A stretch of DNA of 64,000 nucleotides from an uncultured Actinomycetes bacterium (GTDB lineage: Bacteria; Actinomycetota; Actinomycetes; Mycobacteriales; Nakamurellaceae): positions 124,001 through 188,000 of the forward strand of contig CALANS010000211.1 of assembly GCA_937926105.1 (NCBI GenBank). The letters run 5' to 3'. Under the pieces are notes generated by a model. The model ran no database searches. It was given only the letters and a program-made list of their open reading frames with translations, and had not been told where the DNA came from. Of this stretch, positions 47,388-55,909 are shown in pieces; position 1 is the first letter of the stretch, and every line of letters begins with the position of its first letter. The position numbers and the translations under genes are program-made.

Positions 47388-49079
47388 TCAGGCCACGTAC
47401 ACCTCGGTGAAGACCGGGTGGTCGGCCGGCGAGCGCGTAAAGCCCTTGATCTTGCTGTCCATCGCGCTGAGGTTGACCTGGGTGTACATGCCGATCGCCC
47501 ACGACTCGTCGGTCAACACGGTGTTCAGCTGGGCGGTGGCTGCCTGCACCGCCTCGGGAGTGGCCGCCGCGGTCAGCGCCGCGATGGCGTCCTGGTAGTC
47601 CTGGGGGATCTGGTCCTTCCACAGCGCGTTGTTGGCCAGCCGGAAGCCCGAGTCCTGGGTGATTCCGGTCGGGCTGCTGTAGGCGTTGGACGACGCCCTG
47701 ATCACGCACTGCTCCGAGCCCTCCAGGTACTTGGCGTTGACAGTGGTGGCGTCCATCGGGTCCAGGGTCAGCTCGAAGCCGATCTTCGCGAGATCCTCCT
47801 TGATGATCAGCAGCGCGCTGGTCGTCGCCTGGTCGGCGGAGTCGACGATCACCTTCGCGCTCTTGCCACCGCCCGACTGCTCCAGCAGTGCCTTCGCCGC
47901 GTCCAGGTCGAATCCGTACTTCTGCAACAGCGCGGCATCGAACCCGGCCGAGTTCGGCGGGAAGCTGGTGTAGACCGGCTGTCCGAGCCCACCCTGCACC
48001 TCCTTGATCAACCGCTCGCGATCGATCGACCGGGCGACCGCCTGCCGCACCAGCTTGTTGTCAAACGGCGCCTGCAACGGGTTGAGTCGGAATAGCGTGA
48101 TCAGCGCGCCGGGCGCCCCCTGCACGACCGTGTACTGATCCTTGAGCTGGTTGTTATACCGGGCATCCACGGCGAGCGCGCCGTCCACGCTGCCGCCGCG
48201 CAGTGCGGAAACCAAGGCGTCCTTGGTGTCGAAGAAGCGAAATTGCAACTCGTCCAGATACGGCTTGGGGCTGTCGTAGTAGTGCGGGTTCTTCTTCAGT
48301 ACCAGGCTGTCTCCCGGCGAGTAGGAGTCCAGCATGAACGGCCCGGATCCGGCTCCGGTCTGCTTGAGCTGCTCCGGGGTGTTCTTGGACGCCTGAACCA
48401 CCGGGAACCAGTACATGAAGTCCAGAATGCGCGACTCGGCGGTCGGTCCGGTGAACTCCAGCTTGACCGTGTGCTCGTCGGGGGCGGTCGCGGTCTTGAT
48501 GATGGACGCGGTGGCCGCCTCGCTCAGACCCAGCTTCGGGTCGAGCGCCCTGGTGATCCCCGCGACCACGTCCTGGCCGGTGACGGGGGAACCGTCGTGG
48601 AACACGGTGTCGCGCAAGGTGATGGTCGCGGACAGGTGGTCGTCGGCGATGGTCCACTTCGTGGCCAGGTCGGGGTGGGGCTGGTAGTCGTCGTCGTAGG
48701 TGATCAGGTACGAGTACAACGTCGCCATCATCGGGAAGTTCACCGCGAGATGGTTGTAGGGGTCGAAATCGGCCAGGCTGGACGCGATGCCGATGGTCAG
48801 CTTGCCCCCCATCGTCGGCGTGCCGCCGGCGGGAGCGCTGGCGCCGCCACTCGTCCCTCCGGTGCCCGCCGGTGGGGTGCTGGCGCCACCCGTCCCGCCC
48901 GGGGAGGAACTGCCGCTCGGGGCGCCCGCGGCATCGCTGGAGCAGCCGATCAGGCTGGCGCCCAACGCCAGTGACCCACCGCCGAGCGCCAGCGCCCTGA
49001 TCAGCGTCCGCCGGCCGATGCTCCTACCCAGCACTGCACCCGACGTCTCATTCCCCTCGGGTCCAACGTGATTGCTCAT
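47388..49079 (-). CDS. ABC transporter substrate-binding lipoprotein (family 5, Dpp/Opp-like)
   Basis: The 563-residue protein has a Tat-type signal (RSIGRRTLIRALALGGGSLA) ending in a lipobox LIGC with the lipidated Cys at about 46. A Ser/Gly/Ala linker follows, then an SBP_bac_5 fold (YSYLITYDDDYQPHPDLATK, DTVFHDGSPVTGQDVVAGIT, QAVARSIDRERLIKEV). It captures peptides, or other small amides, outside the membrane. ATG 49079 has AAGGAGAA at good spacing; upstream in-frame codons are rejected. Encoded after the two permeases and the ATPase. Confidence 0.93.
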   Translation of the reverse strand: MSNHVGPEGNETSGAVLGRSIGRRTLIRALALGGGSLALGASLIGCSSDAAGAPSGSSSPGGTGGASTPPAGTGGTSGGASAPAGGTPTMGGKLTIGIASSLADFDPYNHLAVNFPMMATLYSYLITYDDDYQPHPDLATKWTIADDHLSATITLRDTVFHDGSPVTGQDVVAGITRALDPKLGLSEAATASIIKTATAPDEHTVKLEFTGPTAESRILDFMYWFPVVQASKNTPEQLKQTGAGSGPFMLDSYSPGDSLVLKKNPHYYDSPKPYLDELQFRFFDTKDALVSALRGGSVDGALAVDARYNNQLKDQYTVVQGAPGALITLFRLNPLQAPFDNKLVRQAVARSIDRERLIKEVQGGLGQPVYTSFPPNSAGFDAALLQKYGFDLDAAKALLEQSGGGKSAKVIVDSADQATTSALLIIKEDLAKIGFELTLDPMDATTVNAKYLEGSEQCVIRASSNAYSSPTGITQDSGFRLANNALWKDQIPQDYQDAIAALTAAATPEAVQAATAQLNTVLTDESWAIGMYTQVNLSAMDSKIKGFTRSPADHPVFTEVYVA

Positions 49080-49146
49080 GATGTTCTCCTTTGTGTGCGG
49101 TGGATGCGGCCGTCGGTAACGTGGCGCGGCCGTGACGGGCGTAGCG

Positions 49147-50094
49147 CTAGCCCATGCGGATGCGGGGATCGAGATAGGCATACAGAATGTCGATGGCCAT
49201 GTTCAGCACCAAGAAGATCAGCACCGCCAGCAGCACGATGCCCTGGATCAGCGCGTAGTCGCGCGAGCTGAGGGCGGAGTACAGCAGTCGCCCCAGCCCG
49301 GGATAGGTGAAGACCACCTCGACAACGATGGCTCCGCCCAGCAGGTGCCCGAGCTGGACGCCGGTCATGGTCACCGCCGGAAGCAGCGCGTTGCGCAGGG
49401 CATGCCGCACCACCACCACTCGCTCGCTGGCGCCCTTGGCCCTGGCAGTGCGGACGAAATCCCGCTCCATCACGTCCGACATCGACGCCGCCACGAAGCG
49501 GGCCGTGATGGTCGCCGGCGGAATGCCGAGGGCGAGGGCCGGCAGCACCGTGTTCTGCAGCGCTGCGAACGGGTCCTGCCAGATCGGCACGAACACCGAC
49601 GCGGCTGGCAGCAGATTGAATTGGATGCTGAGCGCCAGGATGAGCAGGATGCCGAGCCAGAACGTGGGCACCGCCAGGCCGAAGGCCAGCACCACGTTGA
49701 CCAGTCTGCCCAGCCAGCTCCGCGGGGCCAGCGCGGCGGCCATGCCCAGCGGCACCCCGACCAGGATCACCACCACCATCGCGAGCACCGCAAGCTGGAC
49801 CGTCGCGGGCAATCGATCGGCGATCAGGGAGGTGACGGAGCGTCCGGAGATGAACGACGAACCCATGTCACCGCGAACGGCATGACCGAGCCAGGTGGCG
49901 AACTGGGCGGGCAGTGGCCGGTCCAGGCCCATTCTGGCAGTGATCGCGGCGAGCTGTTCCGGGGTCGCGTCGGTTCCCCCGACCACCAGCGCAGGATTGC
50001 CGGGCAGCGCGTAGATCATCGCCCAGATCACTACGGTCGCCAGTGCCAGCACCGGGACGAACTGCACGAGGCGTCGCAGCAGGTAGGCGCGCAT
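49147..50094 (-). CDS. ABC transporter permease (DppB-like)
   Basis: A 315-residue inner-membrane permease starting YLLRRLVQFVPVLALATVVI, with GNPALVVGGTDATPEQLAAI and the EAA-type loop RTARAKGASERVVVVRHALR, N-A-LLPAVTM. Six TM segments are visible. It pairs with the DppC-like permease, whose stop overlaps its ATG as TGATG. Confidence 0.94.
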   Translation of the reverse strand: MRAYLLRRLVQFVPVLALATVVIWAMIYALPGNPALVVGGTDATPEQLAAITARMGLDRPLPAQFATWLGHAVRGDMGSSFISGRSVTSLIADRLPATVQLAVLAMVVVILVGVPLGMAAALAPRSWLGRLVNVVLAFGLAVPTFWLGILLILALSIQFNLLPAASVFVPIWQDPFAALQNTVLPALALGIPPATITARFVAASMSDVMERDFVRTARAKGASERVVVVRHALRNALLPAVTMTGVQLGHLLGGAIVVEVVFTYPGLGRLLYSALSSRDYALIQGIVLLAVLIFLVLNMAIDILYAYLDPRIRMG

Positions 50095-51005
50095 CAGCTG
50101 CTCCCCGCCATCGCGTCCAGCGCTCCCCTGGTGCCGAACGCGCGCTCCAGACCCTTACCGATCCGATCCAGCAGCAGCACGGTGATGGCCAACGCAATAC
50201 CGGGAAAGACGCCGTACCAAGGGTTGTCGAACAGGAACGATTGTGCCTGGTGCAGCATCGCGCCCCAGGTCGGTGCGGGCGGAGGCACCCCGAGACCCAG
50301 GAAGCTGAGGCTCGCGGCGACCACCACCGCGCTCGCCGATGTCACCACGAACTGCACGATGATCGGACCGACGATGTTCGGCAGGATGGTCTTGACCATC
50401 ACGTCCGGGCTGCCGGCTCCCATCGCCTTGGCGGCGGCGACGTAGTCCCGCTCCCTGACCTCCAGCACGCTGGCGCGGGCCAGCCTGGCGAACAGCGGCA
50501 CGCTGGCCACCCCGATCGCCACCACCACGTTGATGCTGCTCGGCCCGAGCATCACCACCACCACCAACGCGACCAGCAGCATCGGCACCGCCAGCAGCAG
50601 GTCCATCATCCGCATGAACACCGCGTCGATCCAGCGGCCGAAGTAGCCACCGACCAGCCCGACCGCCACCCCGATGAGCAAGCCGAACAGGGCGGAGCCG
50701 AAGGCGACCTCCAGCGAGGACCGCGCCCCCACGAGCAGCCGGAGTCCGAGGTCGCGTCCCAGCTCGTCGGTGCCGAGCAGATGATCGAAGCTGGGAGCGC
50801 GCAGCAGGTCTGCGCTGGTCTGGGTGGCGGACTGCGGCCGTAACCACTCGAGCAGGCCGGACGCGACCAGCAGCACCAGCAGGATCACCAGGCTGCCCAG
50901 CGCGACCCGATCCCCGGCAAACCGGCGCGCCCGGGCGACTACTCCCCCGTCCCTGCGGACCCTTTCGGCCGCCACGGTTGCCGGTTCGGTGCTCGGCGTA
51001 CTCAT
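50094..51005 (-). CDS. ABC transporter permease (DppC-like)
   Basis: The 303-residue protein has the DppC pattern: N-terminal TM, HLLGTDELGRDLGLRLLVGA, RSSLEVAFGSALFGLLIGVA and the EAA loop YVAAAKAMGAGSPDVMVKTI. ATG 51005 overlaps the ATPase stop as ATGA; longer upstream frames run inside the ATPase gene and are rejected. Overlaps on both sides show strict coupling of the transporter genes. Confidence 0.94.
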   Translation of the reverse strand: MSTPSTEPATVAAERVRRDGGVVARARRFAGDRVALGSLVILLVLLVASGLLEWLRPQSATQTSADLLRAPSFDHLLGTDELGRDLGLRLLVGARSSLEVAFGSALFGLLIGVAVGLVGGYFGRWIDAVFMRMMDLLLAVPMLLVALVVVVMLGPSSINVVVAIGVASVPLFARLARASVLEVRERDYVAAAKAMGAGSPDVMVKTILPNIVGPIIVQFVVTSASAVVVAASLSFLGLGVPPPAPTWGAMLHQAQSFLFDNPWYGVFPGIALAITVLLLDRIGKGLERAFGTRGALDAMAGSS

Positions 51006-53251
51006 CGGCCCAGCACCGGCGCGCCCGCGAAGTGACAGGCGACCATGGCGGTTCGTCCGTGCTCCACTCCGTCCGCCGGACGGACCATCAGGGCCGGCTC
51101 CTGCGTGGCGCAGATCTCGGCCGCCAGCGGGCACCTGGTGCGGAACCGGCAGCCCGAGGGCGGGTCGGCCGGACTGGGCACCTCACCGCGCAGCGGCGCG
51201 CGATAGTCCTGCCCCGGCTCCCGCGGACGCGGCTGCGGAACCGACGCCAGCAGCGCGCGGGTGTACGGATGCGCCGGGGCGCCGAATACCTCGGCAGCAG
51301 GCCCGATCTCCACGATCTTTCCCAGATACATCACTGCGACCCGGTCGCTCATGTACCTGACCACCGACAGGTCGTGGCTCACCAGCAGGTACGCCAGGCC
51401 GAACTCCGCCTTCAGCTCGTTGAGCAGGTTGAGCACCTGCGCCTGCACCGATACGTCCAAGGCGGACACCGGCTCGTCGAGCAGCAGCAGGTCCGGGCGC
51501 AGCGCGAGCGCCCGGGCGATCGCCACGCGTTGGCGCTGTCCACCGGACAGCTCATGCGGGTATCGCGCGGCATGACCGGCGTTCAGGCCGACTCGACCCA
51601 GCAGCTCGTCCGCCCGGGCGGCGCGACGCGCGCGAGTGACGCCGCCCGCCACCCGCAGCGGCTCTGCCACGTTGTCCCCCACGGTCAGCGTCGGATTGAG
51701 CGACCCGTACGGATCTTGGAAGACCATCTGGACCCGTTGCCGGACCCGGCGGAGCGCGGACCGCCCGGCAGCCGCGACATCCGTGCCACCGACCATGACG
51801 GTGCCTGCGGTCGGATCGTCCAACCGGATCAGCAGCCGCGCCGTGGTCGACTTGCCACATCCGGACTCCCCCACCAGGCCGAGCGTCTGGCCGGCCGGGA
51901 TCGAGAACGAGACGTCGTCGACGGCGTGCACCCATCCGCGGGTGGCGGACAGCACACCCTTGCGAATGGGAAACTGCTTGACGAGCCCACGCACCGACAG
52001 CATCGCCGAACCGTCGCCAGCATGCGGATCGGCGGGCGCGAGATCGCCGGCTGGAACCGTCAAGGCGGCGCCGTGCCGCTCGCCCGCATCAGGATCCACC
52101 AACTGCGGCAGCTCATCCGCGAAGTGGCAAGCACTGCGCCGCCCGCCTTGCGACCATTCGGCCGGACCTGGTCGTCGTTCGACACACGCAGGCCGCCCCG
52201 CCGCCAGGGCGCACCTCGGGTGGAACGCGCACCCCGCCGGCAGCCTGGCCGGATCCGGGGGTTGACCCGGAATGGGTTCCAGGCTGGACACCTCCCGGTC
52301 CAGTCGGGGGATGCAGGACAGCAGGCCGATCGTGTACGGGTGGCGCGGGCGGGCGAACACCTCGGGCACCGTGCCGCTTTCCACCACCCGACCGGCGTAC
52401 ATCACGCACAGCCGGTCGGCCGTCTCGGCGATGACGCCCAGGTCGTGCGAGATCAGCACGATGGCGGCTCCGGTCTCGCGCTGGGCCACCCGCAGCACCT
52501 CGAGCAGCTGAGCCTGCACGCTCACGTCCACGGCAGTCGTCGGTTCGTCCGCGATCAGGACCTTGGGCCGGTTCGCGATGGCCATGGCGATCATCGCGCG
52601 CTGGCACATCCCCCCGGAGAACTGGTGCGGGAACTGGTCCGCGCGCAGTGCCGGTTGCGGGACACCGACCAGGCCGAGCAACTCAACCGCCCGGCTACGG
52701 GCCGCCCTGCTGCCCACCCGCTCGTGCAGCTCGACCGCCTCGGCGATCTGGTCGCCGATGCGCTGAACCGGGTTCAGCGCGGAGATTGGATCCTGGAAGA
52801 CCATGGCAATGTCGCTGCCCCGCACCGCCCGGAGCTGCTCGGCCGGCATGGACAGCAGGTCATCGCCGTCGTAGATCACCTGGCCGCGCACCGCGTGCAG
52901 CCGGCGGCGCGGCAGCAGCCCCATGGCCGCCAGCACGGTCACCGTCTTGCCACTGCCACTTTCTCCCACCACGCCGAGGGTCTCGCCGGCGAAGACGTCG
53001 TAGCTGACCTCGTCGACGACCCGGACGACGCCGCCGGGCGTCGAGAATTCGACGACCAGGTCCCGAATGGACAGCAGAGGGCGGTCCGACGACCGGCCAG
53101 TACCGGCCGACGGCTGGGTCTCCGCGACCGGCACGGCGCTGCTCGTCGTCTCGGGCGCGCGCGCAATCACTATCCTGGCCCTCGTTTCGTCATCCGATGG
53201 GAGACCGAGCCACCGCGGCGCCCGGTTCCGGCCGCGATGGACGTGTGCCAC
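51002..53251 (-). CDS. Fused double ATP-binding subunit of the peptide ABC transporter (DppD-DppF-like)
   Basis: The 749-residue protein contains two complete ABC ATPases. The first has GESGSGKTVTVL, MVFQDPISALNP, signature FSGGMCQRA and LIADEPTTAVDV. The second, from about 420, has GESGCGKSTTAR, MVFQDPYGSLNP, LSGGQRQRV and LLLDEPVSALDV. Each ends with an oligopeptide-type C-terminal extension with Cys/His residues. The first signature has Cys where Arg is usual. GTG 53251 has TAGATT seven bases upstream, suggesting a leaderless start. First gene of the operon. Confidence 0.93.
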   Translation of the reverse strand: MAHVHRGRNRAPRWLGLPSDDETRARIVIARAPETTSSAVPVAETQPSAGTGRSSDRPLLSIRDLVVEFSTPGGVVRVVDEVSYDVFAGETLGVVGESGSGKTVTVLAAMGLLPRRRLHAVRGQVIYDGDDLLSMPAEQLRAVRGSDIAMVFQDPISALNPVQRIGDQIAEAVELHERVGSRAARSRAVELLGLVGVPQPALRADQFPHQFSGGMCQRAMIAMAIANRPKVLIADEPTTAVDVSVQAQLLEVLRVAQRETGAAIVLISHDLGVIAETADRLCVMYAGRVVESGTVPEVFARPRHPYTIGLLSCIPRLDREVSSLEPIPGQPPDPARLPAGCAFHPRCALAAGRPACVERRPGPAEWSQGGRRSACHFADELPQLVDPDAGERHGAALTVPAGDLAPADPHAGDGSAMLSVRGLVKQFPIRKGVLSATRGWVHAVDDVSFSIPAGQTLGLVGESGCGKSTTARLLIRLDDPTAGTVMVGGTDVAAAGRSALRRVRQRVQMVFQDPYGSLNPTLTVGDNVAEPLRVAGGVTRARRAARADELLGRVGLNAGHAARYPHELSGGQRQRVAIARALALRPDLLLLDEPVSALDVSVQAQVLNLLNELKAEFGLAYLLVSHDLSVVRYMSDRVAVMYLGKIVEIGPAAEVFGAPAHPYTRALLASVPQPRPREPGQDYRAPLRGEVPSPADPPSGCRFRTRCPLAAEICATQEPALMVRPADGVEHGRTAMVACHFAGAPVLGR

Positions 53252-53277
53252 CTGATGGAATCTAGGATCTGCTGGCT

Positions 53278-53311
53278 GACAAGACTGTAGGGACGTCTAC
53301 AGGGCCTTGTC
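53278..53311. promoter_or_regulatory. Nested palindrome in the transporter/creatininase divergent promoter
   Basis: CTGTAG (53285-53290) and CTACAG (53297-53302) form an inner inverted repeat, enclosed by GACAAG (53278-53283) and CTTGTC (53306-53311). It lies just upstream of the leaderless-looking ATPase start. TGTAG-N6-CTACA resembles FCD/GntR-type operators, and a GntR gene is encoded at 54363. Between here and the creatininase start at 53510 I see no further gene. Confidence 0.55.
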
Positions 53312-53509
53312 AATGGATTCCGATTGGACATTCTGCATAACGCGTGATGTCAGATCGATAGGCGACCGGCCGGGCGGCGCGGGGTGTATGGTCCCTCTCA
53401 GACGTCAGCGCCGCGGTGTCAGCTCCACGGAAATGCAGGCGTTGGTCCAGGGTGACGTGAGCGAGACATTCGGCGCCACCGTCAATATCGACTCCGGATT
53501 GGCCCATCG

Positions 53510-54271
53510 ATGATTCGCTTCGACGAACTGACACGCGACGACCTCCGCCGCCTTGCACCGGATGCGACCGCCATCGTTCCACTGGGGTCGACCGAGCAGC
53601 ACGGCCCGCACCTTCCGGTATGTGTCGACACCGCCGTCGTGTGTCACCTGGCGGACCGCTCGGCGCAAATTGCGTCTGAGCGAGTCCCCGTGGTGGTCAC
53701 CCCGGCGCTGCCGTTCGGCTTCGCGCACCATCACCTGCCCTTCGGCGGCACCATCAGCATCGACCTGCCGGTGTATCTCGACGTGCTGACCGGAATCGGT
53801 CGCAGCCTGGCGCTGGACGGATTCCGCCGGATCCTGTTCCTCAACGGGCACGGCGGCAACGACGGGCCGGTCCGCGAGGTTGGTGATCGGCTGGTGTTCG
53901 GGCTCGGGCTCGATGTGCTGGCGGGCGGGACCTCCTATTGGACGTGCGCGGCGGACGCCCTGCGCGGGCTGAACCTGGACGTAGGACCGGTACCAGGGCA
54001 CGCGGGCGGCTTCGAGACCTCGTGTCTGATGGCGCTGCGGCCGGACCTGGTCCGAACCGACCGGCTGCCGGAGGCTGAGCAGAAGCTGCAGCCGCTGGCG
54101 GAGATCGCCATCCCCGGTGCGGCGGTCCGGCGCGGCGGTGTCTGGGAACTCAGCGACGGTCGAACCGACGACGCCCGCCGGGCCGATCCGGCGATCGGGG
54201 AACGCGTGCTGGCCGCCGTCGCGGAGCGCTTGGCCGAGTTCGTGGTCGAGTTCCACCACGCGGCTCGATGA
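53510..54271 (+). CDS. Creatininase-family amidohydrolase
   Basis: The 253-residue protein shows the metal and active-site motifs of the family: VPLGSTEQHGPHLPVCVDTA, FGFAHHHLPFGGTISIDLPV, RRILFLNGHGGNDGPVREVG and GHAGGFETSCLMALRP. Members open cyclic amides such as creatinine or act in cofactor biosynthesis; no mycofactocin genes are near. With the isochorismatase-like enzyme and the Dpp-type importer it suggests catabolism of an imported cyclic or carbamoyl amide. Followed 91 bp later by a GntR gene. Confidence 0.88.
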   Translation: MIRFDELTRDDLRRLAPDATAIVPLGSTEQHGPHLPVCVDTAVVCHLADRSAQIASERVPVVVTPALPFGFAHHHLPFGGTISIDLPVYLDVLTGIGRSLALDGFRRILFLNGHGGNDGPVREVGDRLVFGLGLDVLAGGTSYWTCAADALRGLNLDVGPVPGHAGGFETSCLMALRPDLVRTDRLPEAEQKLQPLAEIAIPGAAVRRGGVWELSDGRTDDARRADPAIGERVLAAVAERLAEFVVEFHHAAR

Positions 54272-54362
54272 CCACGCCACGCCCGACGCCCGCCCTCCTG
54301 ACCGACGCCGTGCGGACCGACCACCGCCGGCCGACGGGACGCGCGCTGTGCACAATACCCAG

Positions 54363-55100
54363 ATGAGCGACCTCTCCGTGTTGGGCCCAGCGATCCCCGC
54401 CGCCGCTACGTCGCTGGTGGACGGGATCCACAGCTCGCTCGGCACCGCGATCGCCAGCGGGGCGCTGCCAGCCGGTTTCCGATTGCGCGAGATCCCACTC
54501 GCCGCGCACTTCGGCTGCTCGACCACGCCGGTCCGGGAGGCCATCCGCAAGCTCGAGCACGACGGTCTGGTCAAGGTGTACCCGCGGCGCGGCGCCGAGG
54601 TCGTCTCCATCTCCTCGAACGAGGTCGCCCAGTTGTACGAGACCCGCACCGTCTTGGAGTGCTATGCGGTCCGCAAGGCCGCCGAGCAGCGCCCAGCCAA
54701 GGCGGCCCTGGGGACCGTCCGGGAGATCGTCCGCCGGCAGCAGCAGGCGCTTGCCCACGGCCGTCCGGCGCATGAGCCGCCGATGGACGCGGACTTCCAC
54801 CGTGAGATCACGGCGCTCGCCGGCAATCCGGTGATCGCCGAGCTGGTGGAGCGCACCGTCCGGCAGATCGAGGCGGTCCAGGCGCGCTCCTCCGCGGTCG
54901 TCCAGGGCGAGAGTTCCCGCACCTGCAGGGCGCACGCCTCAATCGTCACCGCAGTCTCCAAGGGCGACGCCGATCGGGCAGAAGCCGTGATGCGCGAGCA
55001 CCTCGGGCGCGCACAGCGGGCCGTCATGGCAGCACTGACCAGTCAGGACAGCCCAGCACGTCAGGACGGCCCGGCGGCCCGGACGCGCGACGCGCTCTGA
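54363..55100 (+). CDS. GntR-family (FCD-type) transcriptional regulator
   Basis: The 245-residue protein has an N-terminal winged helix (LGTAIASGALPAGFRLREIP, LAAHFGCSTTPVREAIRKLE, HDGLVKVYPRRGAEVV). An FCD ligand domain follows (EVAQLYETRTVLECYAVRKA, DADFHREITALAGNPVIAEL, EHLGRAQRAV). FCD domains often bind organic acids through a metal. ATG 54363 is the start consistent with the family; longer frames overlap the creatininase gene. It is the natural candidate to bind the palindrome at 53278-53311. Confidence 0.9.
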   Translation: MSDLSVLGPAIPAAATSLVDGIHSSLGTAIASGALPAGFRLREIPLAAHFGCSTTPVREAIRKLEHDGLVKVYPRRGAEVVSISSNEVAQLYETRTVLECYAVRKAAEQRPAKAALGTVREIVRRQQQALAHGRPAHEPPMDADFHREITALAGNPVIAELVERTVRQIEAVQARSSAVVQGESSRTCRAHASIVTAVSKGDADRAEAVMREHLGRAQRAVMAALTSQDSPARQDGPAARTRDAL

Positions 55101-55163
55101 TCCGACACCGGATCATCCGGCGGGCCGCGGTTGCCTGACCGCCGAATCGGCGCTACTCTGACA

Positions 55164-55257
55164 TTGGTCATTCGCCCAAGCTGATTGTCCAAGCTGCCTG
55201 CCCAAGCTGTTTGTCCAAGCTGGCTGCCCTAGGCATTCACCTCAGTCGAATGACCAA
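55164..55257. repeat. Four 13-bp direct repeats inside an 11-bp inverted repeat upstream of tetR
   Basis: Four contiguous 13-bp units, each starting CCAAGCTG followed by five variable bases, occupy 55176-55188, 55189-55201, 55202-55214 and 55215-55227. They sit between TTGGTCATTCG (55164-55174) and its exact complement CGAATGACCAA (55247-55257). TACTCT at 55154-55159 is a plausible -10. The arrangement resembles a multi-site operator for the downstream TetR protein. Confidence 0.75.
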
Positions 55258-55312
55258 GCCAACCAGCCACGACGCTCGGCCGAGACACGGCCACGACATC
55301 CAAGGAGCTGCC

Positions 55313-55909
55313 ATGCCCGGACACACCCGCAGCACTCCCGGCCCGGACTCGCGCAGCGCCGACGTACGCGCACGACTGCTGCAGGCCGCCGCTGAGCTCA
55401 TCCCCCGGCATGGCTGGGGGGCAGTCAGCACCCGGATGATCGCCGAACAGGCCGGCGTCACACCGGGTTTGGTGCACTATCACTTCGGTTCCGTGCAGGC
55501 GCTGCTGTCCCGCGCCGCGCTGGATGCGATCCGGGCCGTCATCGGCGGTATGGGAGCCCAGTTGCACGATGCCCGCACCGCTCGTCAGGTGCTGAACCAG
55601 CTGTTCTCGGCGCTGGACAGTTACAGCGGCCGGGATCCGTTCTCCCTCCTGATGGTCGAGACGTACCTGGCCGCCGGCCGGGACGACACGCTCCGCGAGG
55701 GCCTCATGGCGGTGGTAGCCGACTTCCGGGATGAGCTGGCCGCGGTGCTGCGCGACCGGCAGGTGCCCGACCCTGCAGGCACCGCCGGGGTGCTGGCCGC
55801 CGCGCTCGACGGCGTGGTGCTGCACCGCGCGCTCGGGCTGGCGCTGCCGGCGGCCACCGTCAGCCGGGTGCTTGGCCGAGCGCTCCAACACGAGGAGAAC
55901 CAGGAATGA
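55313..55909 (+). CDS. TetR-family transcriptional regulator
   Basis: The 198-residue protein has an N-terminal HTH (VRARLLQAAAELIPRHGWGA, VSTRMIAEQAGVTPGLVHYH, FGSVQALLSRAALDAIR) and a helical ligand domain. ATG 55313 has AAGGAG at the right distance; upstream in-frame codons run through the direct repeats and are rejected. Its ATGA overlap with the FAD-enzyme gene means the two are co-translated, so it likely senses a substrate of that enzyme and represses the unit through the upstream repeats. Confidence 0.9.
   Translation: MPGHTRSTPGPDSRSADVRARLLQAAAELIPRHGWGAVSTRMIAEQAGVTPGLVHYHFGSVQALLSRAALDAIRAVIGGMGAQLHDARTARQVLNQLFSALDSYSGRDPFSLLMVETYLAAGRDDTLREGLMAVVADFRDELAAVLRDRQVPDPAGTAGVLAAALDGVVLHRALGLALPAATVSRVLGRALQHEENQE

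Noticed and set aside
55176..55227. 13-bp direct repeats as plasmid-type iterons of a replication origin
   Set aside because: No Rep gene or AT-rich unwinding region nearby; position at a tetR promoter favours an operator.
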